Shown piece after piece: positions 17,091-25,381 of a stretch of 46,192 bases of DNA. How positions within the stretch are numbered: the stretch's first letter is position 1; every line of letters begins with the position of its first letter. This DNA is from Bacteroides sp. (GTDB lineage: Bacteria > Bacteroidota > Bacteroidia > Bacteroidales > Muribaculaceae), in contig JAAVCL010000024.1 of NCBI GenBank assembly GCA_014802335.1, positions 71,346-117,537 of the forward strand, in the 5' to 3' direction. Position numbers and translations under genes: made by a program. Below the pieces are notes generated by a model. It did not search any database. It was not told where the DNA came from and saw nothing but the letters and a program-made list of their open reading frames with translations.

Positions 17091-17193
17091 TAGCTGTTAA
17101 CAAAACCTATTAGTTGATAAATCAAATATTAGTTGATAAATCATACTTATAGTTGCTGTCGACAAAACTTATTAGTTTATAACTCAAATTTAG
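17091..17193. repeat. Degenerate AT-rich direct repeats upstream of ilvE
   Basis: ATTAGTTGATAAATCA occurs at 17109-17124 and 17128-17143 (19-bp period). A wider block (GCTGT..CAAAACCTATTAGTT...) from about 17091 recurs in altered form from 17154. These could be operator repeats or slippage products. Confidence 0.5.
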
Positions 17194-17195
17194 TT

Positions 17196-17513
17196 TTATA
17201 CAGCCACTTTGCATGTCAGATCTCCAATTTTCACGATATAGACTCCATGCGCCGGCAATTGCATTTGCGACTTCCCGGCCGGAAGTGTCTCGTTACTGAC
17301 CATCCTTCCGAGTATTGTAAAAATCTTTATCTGGGTCTGATGGTTGCAGTTAACGATTATTACTCCACTGGCAGCCTTGATTTCTATATCAGTTTCTCGA
17401 ATCACGCTTTTGGCGTCTGCGCGTTCTGTCTTTACCGGTTCCCATGTGCGTGTTGCCGACATTGCGGGTACAGTCGCCACTATTCCGACAAATATCAGAA
17501 TAAAAAGTTTCAT
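17196..17513 (-). CDS. Mini secreted protein made of signal peptide and a sorting-tail-like module
   Basis: This 105-residue protein has a signal peptide (MKLFILIFVGIVATVPAMSA), a short charged stretch, and then about 65 residues that look like a type IX secretion C-terminal module: IEIKAASGVIIVNC, IKIFTILGRMVSNETLPAG, and LPAHGVYIVKIGDLTCKVAV. Normally that module is the last 70-80 residues of a large secreted protein; here almost nothing precedes it. The ATG at 17513 is preferred because it starts the signal peptide. The upstream ATG at 17537 lies in a duplicated sequence. Function unknown; it may be a remnant of a larger gene or a real small protein. Confidence 0.6.
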   Translation of the reverse strand: MKLFILIFVGIVATVPAMSATRTWEPVKTERADAKSVIRETDIEIKAASGVIIVNCNHQTQIKIFTILGRMVSNETLPAGKSQMQLPAHGVYIVKIGDLTCKVAV

Positions 17514-17522
17514 ATATTTGGA

Positions 17523-17581
17523 GACAGTAGCGTGCATGGTTCTCGTTTATTTTGAGAGAGTAACGTGCATGGTTCTCGTTT
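17523..17581. repeat. 26-bp direct repeat, 33-bp period
   Basis: Copies at 17523-17548 and 17556-17581 share GTGCATGGTTCTCGTTT and differ at three or so positions. The duplication lies at the 5' edge of the mini secreted protein and carries an ATG in each copy on the minus strand. Confidence 0.75.
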
Positions 17582-17689
17582 TCTGAATTGAAGAGCTGAC
17601 TTTGCTATGCTTCAATGTGTAAAATTACAAAAAAAAATTCTCTTTGCACACAATATTTCAATAAATTTAATTGAGCCGTTTAAACTTTT

Positions 17690-17815
17690 TGTCCAATTCC
17701 CAAATTCTCAAAATGTCCAATTCTCAATTTGTCCAAACGTCCAAACATCAAATTGTCAAATTGTCAAAATGACAAGATGTCAAAACGTCAATATGACAAA
17801 ACGTCAAAGTGTCCA
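17690..17815. repeat. Low-complexity TGTCAAA/TGTCCAA repeat
   Basis: About 125 bases in the spacer 17538-17883 consist of loosely 9-10 base-spaced variants of GTCCAA, GTCAAA and GACAAA (for example AATTGTCAAATTGTCAAAAT). It resembles neither a tandem repeat of fixed unit nor coding sequence. It lies just beyond the rpsA terminator on the side away from rpsA. Confidence 0.75.
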
Positions 17816-17822
17816 CTTCGAC

Positions 17823-17867
17823 CCTAAAAAAATAGGGTGTGCCAAAAAAATTGGCACACCCTGTTTT
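17823..17867 (-). terminator. Intrinsic terminator of rpsA
   Basis: A perfect 12-bp stem (17834-17845 with 17851-17862, agggtgtgccaa) is followed on the minus strand by ATTTTTTTA, 20 bases past the rpsA stop. Confidence 0.92.
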
Positions 17868-17883
17868 TATAATCAAGCTTCAA

Positions 17884-19674
17884 TTATTTCTTAGCTTCTT
17901 TCTGCATCTGCTCTTTGAGTGCCTGGAGGGCTCCGAGGTCACCAAGAGTTGTTTTCTCGATTGCAGGGGCTGCTGCAGGAGCTTCCTGCTGACGCTTTTC
18001 TGCACGACGGCCTGCATTTGCTGCACGACGTTCTGCCTTAGTTGCGTCTTCTGCAATGCGGCTGTGGCTCAGAATGATGCGTTTGTTGTCTTTGTTGAAT
18101 TCGATTACCTTGAAGTCGAGTTCATCACCAAGTTTTGCCTGGCTGCCATCTTCCTTAACGAGGTGCTTGGGAGTTGCAAAACCTTCAACACCGTGGTCGA
18201 GGCTTACTACTGCGCCCTTGTCAAGAACTTCGATGATTTTGCCTTTGTGAACAGAACCTACAGTGAAGATTCCTTCAAATACATCCCAGGGATTTTCCTC
18301 AAGCTGCTTGTGGCCGAGGCTGAGACGACGGTTGTCTTTGTCGATTTCAAGAACCTGAACTTCGATATCGTTGCCGATCTGAGTGAATTCGCTGGGGTGT
18401 TTGATCTTCTTGGTCCAGCTGAGATCGCTGATGTGAATAAGACCGTCAACACCTTCTTCGATTTCTACAAATACACCGAAATGAGTGAAATTGCGCACTT
18501 TTGCTGTGTGGCGGCTGCCAATTGCATATTTCTCTTCGATATTTTCCCAAGGATCGTTCTTGAGCTGCTTGAGGCCAAGGCTCATCTTGCGTTCCTCACG
18601 GTCGAGTGTAAGGATAACTGCTTCGATTTCATCACCTGCCTTAAGGAAGTCTTGTGCGCTGCGAAGGTGCTGGCTCCAGCTCATTTCGCTAACGTGGATA
18701 AGACCTTCAACGCCGGGCTGTACTTCAACGAATGCACCGTAATCTGCCATTACAACTACGCGGCCTTTGATGTGATCGCCAACTTTGAGATTGGGATCAA
18801 GGTTGTCCCAAGGATGGGGCATGAGTTGCTTGATGCCGAGAGCAATACGCTTTTTCTCGTTGTCGAAGTCGATGATAACGACTTTGATATCCTGGTCGAG
18901 TTCAACAACTTCGTGAGGATCCGAGATGCGGCCCCAGCTGAGGTCGGTGATATGAACGAGACCGTCTACGCCACCGAGGTCAACGAATACACCGTATGCA
19001 GTGATATTCTTAACTTTACCTTCGAGAACCTGACCTTTTTCAAGCTTGGAAATGATTTCTTTCTTCTGCTGTTCGAGTTCGGCTTCGATAAGTGCTTTGT
19101 GGCTTACAACTACGTTCTTGTATTCCTGGTTGATTTTAACAACCTTGAATTCCATTGTTTTGCCAACGAATACATCATAGTCGCGGATGGGGCGAACATC
19201 GATCTGTGAACCGGGAAGGAAGGCTTCGATGCCGAATACGTCGACAATCATACCACCCTTGGTGCGGCTCTTTACATATCCCTTGATGACTTCGTCGTTC
19301 TGAAGCGCTTCGTTCACGCGATCCCAGCTGCGTGTCTGGCATGCCTTCTTGTGGCTCAGACGGAGCTGTCCGTTTTTGTCTTCAAGCGTTTCAATATATA
19401 CTTCTACTTCATCCCCTTCTTTGAGGTCGGGATTATAGCGGAATTCGCTTACAGGGATGATTGCATCCGACTTCATGCCGATATCAACGCGCACTTCACG
19501 CTTGTTGATCGATTTCACGGTGCCGGTTACAACTTCGTTTTCTTTTGCTGTCTTAAGCGATTCGTCGTAGGTATTCATTAATTCCTCACGGCTTTTCGCA
19601 CCAACAGTCGAGCCACTTTCGTAGCTTTCCCAATCGAAATCCTCGATCGGGCTTTGAACTTTTAATTCGCTCAT
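17884..19674 (-). CDS. rpsA: 30S ribosomal protein S1
   Basis: S1 binds mRNA and helps place it on the small subunit. The 596-residue protein contains six S1 RNA-binding repeats, recognisable by G.VK/V.....G.FV.....GL.H.S: roughly at 50-120, 135-205, 220-290, 305-375, 395-460 and 480-550. The middle repeats have the canonical GVDGLVHITDLSW, GVEGLIHVSEMSW and GVDGLIHISDLSW. The C-terminus is an Ala/Lys/Glu-rich tail. It is a single gene with its own promoter and terminator, and a hairpin sits at the predicted 5' end of its mRNA. Confidence 0.97.
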   Translation of the reverse strand: MSELKVQSPIEDFDWESYESGSTVGAKSREELMNTYDESLKTAKENEVVTGTVKSINKREVRVDIGMKSDAIIPVSEFRYNPDLKEGDEVEVYIETLEDKNGQLRLSHKKACQTRSWDRVNEALQNDEVIKGYVKSRTKGGMIVDVFGIEAFLPGSQIDVRPIRDYDVFVGKTMEFKVVKINQEYKNVVVSHKALIEAELEQQKKEIISKLEKGQVLEGKVKNITAYGVFVDLGGVDGLVHITDLSWGRISDPHEVVELDQDIKVVIIDFDNEKKRIALGIKQLMPHPWDNLDPNLKVGDHIKGRVVVMADYGAFVEVQPGVEGLIHVSEMSWSQHLRSAQDFLKAGDEIEAVILTLDREERKMSLGLKQLKNDPWENIEEKYAIGSRHTAKVRNFTHFGVFVEIEEGVDGLIHISDLSWTKKIKHPSEFTQIGNDIEVQVLEIDKDNRRLSLGHKQLEENPWDVFEGIFTVGSVHKGKIIEVLDKGAVVSLDHGVEGFATPKHLVKEDGSQAKLGDELDFKVIEFNKDNKRIILSHSRIAEDATKAERRAANAGRRAEKRQQEAPAAAPAIEKTTLGDLGALQALKEQMQKEAKK

Positions 19675-19708
19675 TAAAAAGTTAATAATAGGGTTAATAA
19701 TTCTCTTC

Positions 19709-19729
19709 CTACGGCACGCTTTGCCGTAA
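19709..19729 (-). promoter_or_regulatory. Hairpin at the 5' end of rpsA mRNA
   Basis: TACGGCA/TGCCGTA (19710-19716 with 19722-19728) forms a 7-bp stem with a 5-base loop, within about 5 bases of the predicted transcription start. S1 genes are often autoregulated through leader structures; this one is only a candidate. Confidence 0.4.
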
Positions 19730-19735
19730 GCATTG

Positions 19736-19767
19736 CAAAATTAATACATAATTTGCGCTTTTCCAAA
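19736..19767 (-). promoter_or_regulatory. Promoter of rpsA
   Basis: On the minus strand TTTG (19764-19767), 20 bases, then TAATTTTG (19736-19743). This predicts a leader of about 57 bases. Confidence 0.75.
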
Positions 19768-19796
19768 TGTTTACACTCCTTTTTTGCTTTTTTTCA

Positions 19797-19827
19797 TTTG
19801 TGATTCTCTTTTTTTTGAGTAAATTTG
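19797..19827 (+). promoter_or_regulatory. Promoter of the lipoprotein-DUF805 pair
   Basis: TTTG (19797-19800), 19 bases, then TAAATTTG (19820-19827), an exact match to the Bacteroidota consensus. It supports the lipoprotein start at 19879 rather than 19825. Confidence 0.75.
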
Positions 19828-19878
19828 CACGGCATGGACCTCAAATGGTCTGATTTGTTTATTTTAATTTTTAATTTT

Positions 19879-20427
19879 ATGAAGAAATTCTTTTACTCTG
19901 CTTTGGTTGCCTCGGCTTTCTTGCTTTCTGCGTGTGCGCCTACTCCTCAAAAATTAGTGGATAAAATTCAGAGCGGCGAGGAACTGTCTGAAAAAGATTA
20001 CACCGTGGCTTTCGATTATTCAAATAAAATGCTCGATATCATTAATGATTCAATTGCTGCTCATCAGGGCGATTTCCCGGCTATTATTCAGGCTCTGAAA
20101 AATATTGATGATGAATATCCCGAAGCCAATATTATCGTTCAGCAACTCCTCGCGACGGACCCTGCTACTCTCGATGAAAAAAATCGTCAGCTTTACGACA
20201 ATCTGATTAAGAATATCGACGCCATGACGGCATCGGTGGCTTCCGAAGGCCCCGTGATTCGACATCAGTATGCTTCTCCCGACGAGGATCTGAACTCTGA
20301 TGAAACCATTAAAGCCGATTCTCTTGTTGTTCCGGCCTCGAATGAAGTGAAACTTTCTGATAAAAATGTTGCCGGTGGCAACTCGGCCAACGATAACGCG
20401 AATTCTGCTGCTAAAGCTCAGAAATAA
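19879..20427 (+). CDS. Uncharacterised lipoprotein
   Basis: This 182-residue protein has a lipobox LSAC with the lipidated Cys at 19 (MKKFFYSALVASAFLLSAC). The mature part is mostly helical and acidic (ADS, EELSEKDYTVAFDYSNKMLDIINDS ...) and ends in an Asn/Ala-rich, low-complexity tail (NVAGGNSANDNANSAAKAQK). No acidic run follows the Cys, so it may stay on the periplasmic side. I do not recognise a domain. The Met at 19879 is chosen because it starts the signal peptide and lies downstream of a full promoter. DUF805 follows 35 bases later, probably in the same transcript. Confidence 0.75.
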   Translation: MKKFFYSALVASAFLLSACAPTPQKLVDKIQSGEELSEKDYTVAFDYSNKMLDIINDSIAAHQGDFPAIIQALKNIDDEYPEANIIVQQLLATDPATLDEKNRQLYDNLIKNIDAMTASVASEGPVIRHQYASPDEDLNSDETIKADSLVVPASNEVKLSDKNVAGGNSANDNANSAAKAQK

Positions 20428-20462
20428 GCTAAGTAACCATATCAAATAAAAATAAATAGATT

Positions 20463-20846
20463 ATGACATTTTCTGAATCAATTAAATCCTGTTTTTCAAA
20501 GTATGCCGAGTTCACAGGTCGCGCTTCGCGTTCCGAGTTCTGGTATTTTACTCTTTTTTATTTAGTGGTTTATGGTGTGCTTTATGGCATTGGTTCGGCC
20601 TGTGACAGCACATTCTTCATGATTTTGGCCGGCCTCTTCTCTTTGGGCTGCCTTTTGCCCTCATTGTCAGTGGCTGTGCGCCGCATGCACGATATCGGAA
20701 AAGGGGGTGGTTGGATTTTTATATCTTTCATTCCTCTTATCGGCTCTATCTGGTTCATCGTTCTGGCTTGTCAGGATTCCGAGCCGGGAGCCAATCGCTT
20801 TGGTGCAAATCCAAATGTGTACGGTCCAACTCCCGACAGCTTCTAA
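20463..20846 (+). CDS. DUF805 membrane protein
   Basis: This 127-residue inner-membrane protein matches the DUF805 pattern: an N-terminal FTGRASRSEFWYFTLF block, three or four membrane segments, VAVRRMHDIGKGGGW between segments, and the C-terminal DSEPGANRFGANP. The family is widespread and its function is unknown. It follows the lipoprotein on the same strand and is closed by a long terminator. Confidence 0.88.
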   Translation: MTFSESIKSCFSKYAEFTGRASRSEFWYFTLFYLVVYGVLYGIGSACDSTFFMILAGLFSLGCLLPSLSVAVRRMHDIGKGGGWIFISFIPLIGSIWFIVLACQDSEPGANRFGANPNVYGPTPDSF

Positions 20847-20884
20847 GACGACATTCCGCGGTAACAGCCGCAGTCTAAAATCAT

Positions 20885-20939
20885 ATCAGATAAAAAATCC
20901 GGGCAAACCCAAAAAGGTTGCCCGGATTTTTTATCTGAT
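20885..20939. terminator. Bidirectional terminator
   Basis: A stem of about 24 bp with one bulge (20885-20909 with 20916-20939) has ATTTTTTATCTGAT on its 3' arm and the complement on its 5' arm. It separates DUF805 (rightward) from the ABC permease (leftward). Confidence 0.9.
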
Positions 20940-20957
20940 AGGAGATGACGCGAGTTG

Positions 20958-22223
20958 TTATTTATAGCGTGCCCATTTAATTATTTCAACGATTGTGGGT
21001 TTCTTTCCATACATGAATATGCCTATGCGGTAGATCTTGGCACACAGCCAAATCATGAATATAAACGAGATGTAAAGAAGCACAATTGATAGAGCTGTTT
21101 CCCAGAATGGAACCCCGAACGGCATGCGAGACATCATTGTCATCGGCGATGTAAGCGGAATGATGGATAGCCAGAAAGCGAGTGTTGAATCGGGGTCGTT
21201 TATAATGCTCATCGAGCCCACTATACTCAAAATTATAGGCATTGTGGCAATTGACGAGAGTTGGCTTGCGTCCTGAACATTGCTCACCGCCGAGCCGATC
21301 GCCGCGTAAACGGATGCGTATAGCAGGAACCCTCCGATGAAGAATAGAAGTGTGAACACAAATAGACTTATCAGGAACCACGGGTCGGTGAATTGAGCTA
21401 TCATGCCCGACACTTCTGTCGGTATATCTCCTCCAAAATTTTCAGGTGTAAGGAATGGAATCGCCACCGAAGTCGCAACCCCTATCAGCACCCCCCATAT
21501 CAATATCTGGGTAACGGCCACCAGACCGACACCGACAATTTTTCCAAGCATGAGCTGGAACGGTTTCACCGACGACACAACAATCTCGAGAACGCGGTTG
21601 GTCTTCTCTTCGATTATAGAAGTCATAACCATTTGGCCATAGATAAGAATAAACATATAGAGCACCATGTCCATCACCAGTGCGATGATGTAGGACAACT
21701 CTGAAGATGTCTCTGTATCTTCATCTTTATCAATTCTTACTGTCTGAAGCGAGATGTCTGATTTCGACTTGTTTATTATATCTGTCAGCCCCGGAATATT
21801 ATAATGGCTGAGGCGCGCATCTTCGATGGCTCGATTCAGCTCTCCGGTGATATAAGCATCGGTCATCATCGGGATGGCTCCGCGTGAAAGCAGTGTAATG
21901 GTGCTGGTGGAGTCGGAGAGAACGTTATTGCCAATCACCAGTATCGCTTCATTGTCTTCATCGGCACGCAGTTGGTCGGGGGTGCCGTCGGAAAGTTTGA
22001 ATTCTATTTCATCGTTGCTCTGAAGTCTGCTTCCAATCTCATGGGTGTTATCAAGCACCGTCACAACTTTCTTGTCGTGAGAACCGAGAAACATAAAAAA
22101 TGTCGGGGCAGCCATAATCGCGAGCATCAGAATCGGCATCAGGATTGTGGTGATGATAAAGCTTTTGCGTCTTACGCGTTCAAAATATTCTCTTTGAATT
22201 ATGAGTGATAATGGATTAGCCAT
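20958..22223 (-). CDS. ABC-2 type permease, NatB-like
   Basis: This 421-residue inner-membrane protein is of the ABC-2 permease type with a large extracytoplasmic domain. One membrane segment near residues 22-47 is followed by about 130 soluble residues, then five or six segments in the C-terminal half. Family-like motifs include the N-terminal IIQREYFERVRRKSF and the block TSIIEEKTNRVLEIVVSSVKPFQLMLGKI. NatB-type permeases pair with NatA-type ATPases to export Na+ or peptides/antibiotics; the cargo here is unknown. Its start overlaps the NatA-like gene by 8 bases, showing translational coupling. Confidence 0.88.
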   Translation of the reverse strand: MANPLSLIIQREYFERVRRKSFIITTILMPILMLAIMAAPTFFMFLGSHDKKVVTVLDNTHEIGSRLQSNDEIEFKLSDGTPDQLRADEDNEAILVIGNNVLSDSTSTITLLSRGAIPMMTDAYITGELNRAIEDARLSHYNIPGLTDIINKSKSDISLQTVRIDKDEDTETSSELSYIIALVMDMVLYMFILIYGQMVMTSIIEEKTNRVLEIVVSSVKPFQLMLGKIVGVGLVAVTQILIWGVLIGVATSVAIPFLTPENFGGDIPTEVSGMIAQFTDPWFLISLFVFTLLFFIGGFLLYASVYAAIGSAVSNVQDASQLSSIATMPIILSIVGSMSIINDPDSTLAFWLSIIPLTSPMTMMSRMPFGVPFWETALSIVLLYISFIFMIWLCAKIYRIGIFMYGKKPTIVEIIKWARYK

Positions 22224-23202
22224 TTGCTTGATTTTTAGCCGGGTTATACATTGGTGGTTGGGTGGGGGAGGATACCATATCGTTTTCGTTCACTGCACGC
22301 AGGAAGATATCATTGATAGATGAAATTATTGGTTCAAAACCATATAGTTCCACATTCTTGTTAAGAATATCGATCGCATCGCGTCGTTGAACATCGTCGG
22401 GAAGCTGAAGAGTGGCCTGATGATTTCCCAGCATATCGTCATTCTGAATCACGGCATTTGCCCCAAGTCGGTCGGACGTCTCAAGAAGTTGAGCAGGGTC
22501 GCCGTTAAATATCACTTTATAACGACCGTCCGAGTACCTTTTACGAATGTCGGCCACGGGGCCTGAAAGAATATTGCGCGAATGGTTTATCAGTGTGATA
22601 TTGTCGCAAAGTTCCTCAACGCTGGCCATGTTGTGGGTTGAAAAGATAACCGTCGAACCCTCATCGCGCAGTCTTAATATCTCACGCTTCAGCACCTCGG
22701 CGTTTATTGGGTCGAAGCCGGAAAAGGGCTCATCGAAAATCAGAAGTTCCGGCTTGTGCAGGACAGTAATTACGAATTGAACTTTCTGAGCCATTCCTTT
22801 TGAAAGTTCCTCGATTTTTTTATTCCACCAGTCCATTATGTCGAGACGTTCAAACCATTCGCGCACCCGGGCGTTGGCTTCGCGCTTGTCAAGTCCCTTG
22901 AGGCGGGCAAAGAAAAGTGCCTGTTCGCCCACTTTCATTTTCTTGTAAAGACCTCGTTCTTCGGGCAAATAACCGATATTTGACACATCGGAGGCTGTGA
23001 GCTGTTTGCCATTGAAATAGACCGTGCCGCTGTCGGGGGCTGTGATGTGATTGATAATGCGTATCAAGGTGGTTTTGCCGGCTCCGTTCGGACCCAACAA
23101 TCCGTAGACTTGACCGCGAGGCACCTCTATCGACACATTGTCGAGTGCCTGATGACCAACAAAGGTTTTGCTGATATTTTCAGTTGTTAATATATTTTCC
23201 AT
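22216..23202 (-). CDS. ABC transporter ATPase, NatA-like
   Basis: This 328-residue cytosolic ATPase energises the adjoining permease. It has Walker A GPNGAGKTT (37-45), Q-loop region NIGYLPEERGLYKKM, signature LSKGMAQKVQFV, Walker B LLIFDEPFSGFDP and the His switch VIFSTHNM. A C-terminal domain of about 90 residues follows the nucleotide-binding domain, ending in a Pro/Asn-rich tail. It overlaps the permease by 8 bases and starts 83 bases behind the GntR gene, possibly co-regulated by it. Confidence 0.93.
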   Translation of the reverse strand: MENILTTENISKTFVGHQALDNVSIEVPRGQVYGLLGPNGAGKTTLIRIINHITAPDSGTVYFNGKQLTASDVSNIGYLPEERGLYKKMKVGEQALFFARLKGLDKREANARVREWFERLDIMDWWNKKIEELSKGMAQKVQFVITVLHKPELLIFDEPFSGFDPINAEVLKREILRLRDEGSTVIFSTHNMASVEELCDNITLINHSRNILSGPVADIRKRYSDGRYKVIFNGDPAQLLETSDRLGANAVIQNDDMLGNHQATLQLPDDVQRRDAIDILNKNVELYGFEPIISSINDIFLRAVNENDMVSSPTQPPMYNPAKNQANG

Positions 23203-23285
23203 TATATTTCGGTTGGATACTTTCTTTTATTTTGGATTTTCGTAAAAAGAATAAACCACTCTTTTGTGTGTGAGGCGTGGCGATT

Positions 23286-23651
23286 TTAGCTTGACTTGTG
23301 ATTATTGATGTGGTCCAGCAATTCTGCGGTCGTAATGCCCAGTCGGTTCATTTCCTGAAGCAATGCCGGAAGCGAACTGTTGAAGAATTCCGATCTCCGC
23401 TCTTGCATCACTTTCGAAACAGCGTCTGTGGCAAGTATGAACCCCATGCCCCTTCGGGGATTAATCACATTTGTGTCTTGCAGATATTCCAAGGCTTTAA
23501 GCACTGTGCGCGTGTTAACTCCAAGTTCAACTGCGAGTTCGCGTACGGATGGAATTTTTTCGCCCACCACCCACTTGCCCTCGATTATGCAATTGAATGC
23601 ATAGTCCGAGATTTGGCGGTAGATAGGTTTGTTATCACTGAATTCCATCAT
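23286..23651 (-). CDS. GntR-family regulator, YtrA-like
   Basis: This 121-residue DNA-binding protein has the GntR winged helix at the N-terminus (KPIYRQISDYAFNCIIEGKW..GEKIPSVRELAVELGVNTRTVLKALEYLQ) and only a short helical C-terminal tail, the size and layout of YtrA-type regulators. Those usually sit in operons with ABC transporters and repress them. It overlaps the preceding membrane-protein gene by 4 bases (ATGA) and precedes the NatA/NatB-like genes, so it probably controls both ABC modules. Ligand unknown. Confidence 0.9.
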   Translation of the reverse strand: MMEFSDNKPIYRQISDYAFNCIIEGKWVVGEKIPSVRELAVELGVNTRTVLKALEYLQDTNVINPRRGMGFILATDAVSKVMQERRSEFFNSSLPALLQEMNRLGITTAELLDHINNHKSS

Positions 23652-24472
23652 AGATTATGCTTTTTCAATATCCTGTAGTTCAAGATTAACATTACTATCA
23701 CATACAGGATGGTGAGTCCGGTGGTAAAATAGAAAAATGATGAATGAAAAACTTGATTCACAAGCTGTTGGGTTGTTTCATCGGGATTGTATGATGTTCC
23801 TTCTATACCGGCCAGAAAACCTTCGTTAAAGGCCATACTGAATCCGCAGAGCGCTCCTAATGTTCCCATCACGATCTGAATTCCGAATACCGAAAGTATG
23901 CCCTTGATTATCCTGTTGGTGCGTACCAGTGTCACAACATAGAGACATGTGAGTATGCATGCCCATGATGTGAATAAATTTGATAATTTAGCTGAAAGTG
24001 AGTTCTCAAAATCTCCGGTGACCTGTGTGATTATCTGATCGAACATATCTGTATGAAGCGTGGGCATATTCTTATACAGTAATATGGCACAAAACGGAAG
24101 AAGCGAACAGATTATCGGTATATAAATCAGGAAATAAACTATGCGGAATATATATTTTTCACGTACGGGCACAGGTATGAGGCGTTCGATGATTCGCGAA
24201 TCTCCGGATTTTGCAAGAATACAAGGTGAAAGGGAAGCCATGTAGCCCAAGATTGTCCAAAATATAGTGTAAAGGCCCACCTGCGCATATCCGTTAAGAG
24301 GGAGTAGAATTACTATTCCGGCTATTGCAGAGAAGATTACATACGCCAGAGTCTGCTTTTCTATCATGGGACGATAGAATTTTATCAACGACACTGTTCT
24401 CTTGAATGATATGCCTCGGGGTGCTGTTGCTTTTGTTAAATCCGAGCTGGCTGTCGGGCTGTCTTTCTGCAT
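23648..24472 (-). CDS. Uncharacterised membrane protein, probable ABC permease partner
   Basis: This 274-residue protein has about six membrane segments after a 40-residue polar N-terminus. I recognise no family signature. Its position, 14 bases behind an ABC ATPase gene and overlapping a YtrA-like regulator by 4 bases, suggests it is the permease for that ATPase, as in ytr-type operons. The motif GDSRIIERLIPVPVREKYIFRI resembles the cytoplasmic loop of ABC-2 permeases that contacts the ATPase. Confidence 0.72.
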   Translation of the reverse strand: MQKDSPTASSDLTKATAPRGISFKRTVSLIKFYRPMIEKQTLAYVIFSAIAGIVILLPLNGYAQVGLYTIFWTILGYMASLSPCILAKSGDSRIIERLIPVPVREKYIFRIVYFLIYIPIICSLLPFCAILLYKNMPTLHTDMFDQIITQVTGDFENSLSAKLSNLFTSWACILTCLYVVTLVRTNRIIKGILSVFGIQIVMGTLGALCGFSMAFNEGFLAGIEGTSYNPDETTQQLVNQVFHSSFFYFTTGLTILYVIVMLILNYRILKKHNL

Positions 24473-24486
24473 AATTATTCTTAATT

Positions 24487-25338
24487 TCAGTAACCTGTTA
24501 TTTCTGAGTTGAGATATTCAAGCACAAGGTTCCGTTGTGGCGAATGGAGTGCTGAATAAAGAAGTCTCCAGTCTACGGCGGTGGTTGCTTCGGAATCTTC
24601 AGCGGGAACAATATTGAGCACGCGCCCAATCTGGGTTTCCGTGTAAATTGCATCTGCCATAGGCATGCGGCTCACTTCAAACGATATGCGCTCGGCCGTG
24701 CTTTCCGTGCTTCCGGCATATATCAAGTGCGATTTCTCCAATATGAGTGCTCCGTCATACAGGTTCTCGAATTCCGTAACCGAATGGGTTGAGATGATCA
24801 CGGTCTGTTGGTTGGAAATTGATTTTCCGATGAGTTTGCGGAGCATTATCCTGCTGTCTATGTCAAGTGCATTTGTCGGCTCGTCAAGAAGAAGGGTGTC
24901 GACCCCGAGAGCAAGCACGTATGCAAGCTGCGATTTTTTGCGGTTCCCAAGTGAGAGATGCTCCAGACTCTCGTCGCCGGTAAGTCCGAATGATGAAAGA
25001 TTCGAAATAAAGGTCTCGGGCGAGAAGTTCGGATAGAAGTGAGAATGTTGCGACGCGAATTGCCTTATGGATTTAGCAGGAAAATATTGGGTTTCCTCAA
25101 GCAAAAATACCCGGCCCATTTCAGAAGGTGACTGACTTGCCGGATCCGTGCCGCTAATCTTTATGCTCCCGCGTGTCGGGTGTGAGACTCCGGCAATCAG
25201 ATGCAGGAGAGTTGTCTTTCCGGCCCCGTTTTCACCTGCAAGAAGGTGGATGCCAGGCTCTACGGCGGTTGTTATGCCCTGTAGAGCCGGCTTCCCCTTT
25301 CGCTGGTATGAAAACTCTATATTTTTTAATTCAATCAT
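24487..25338 (-). CDS. ABC transporter ATPase
   Basis: This 283-residue ATPase has Walker A GENGAGKTT (35-43), a divergent signature LSLGNRKKSQLAYVLAL, Walker B LLLDEPTNALD and the His switch VIISTHS. The C-terminal 70 residues are outside the ATPase core. The LSLGNRKK signature is close to that of YtrB-like export ATPases. It is the first ABC gene of the leftward set, 43 bases behind the TraB/GumN-like gene and 14 bases before the membrane protein. Confidence 0.9.
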   Translation of the reverse strand: MIELKNIEFSYQRKGKPALQGITTAVEPGIHLLAGENGAGKTTLLHLIAGVSHPTRGSIKISGTDPASQSPSEMGRVFLLEETQYFPAKSIRQFASQHSHFYPNFSPETFISNLSSFGLTGDESLEHLSLGNRKKSQLAYVLALGVDTLLLDEPTNALDIDSRIMLRKLIGKSISNQQTVIISTHSVTEFENLYDGALILEKSHLIYAGSTESTAERISFEVSRMPMADAIYTETQIGRVLNIVPAEDSEATTAVDWRLLYSALHSPQRNLVLEYLNSEITGY

Positions 25339-25381
25339 TATCGGTAGATAGAGTTATTTCCTGGGTGGATACTTATTGCTT

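Noticed and set aside
17839..19209. Long open frame on the plus strand opposite rpsA
   Set aside because: It is a codon-bias shadow of rpsA, with odd Cys/Phe-rich composition and no family features; the S1 repeats on the other strand are unambiguous.
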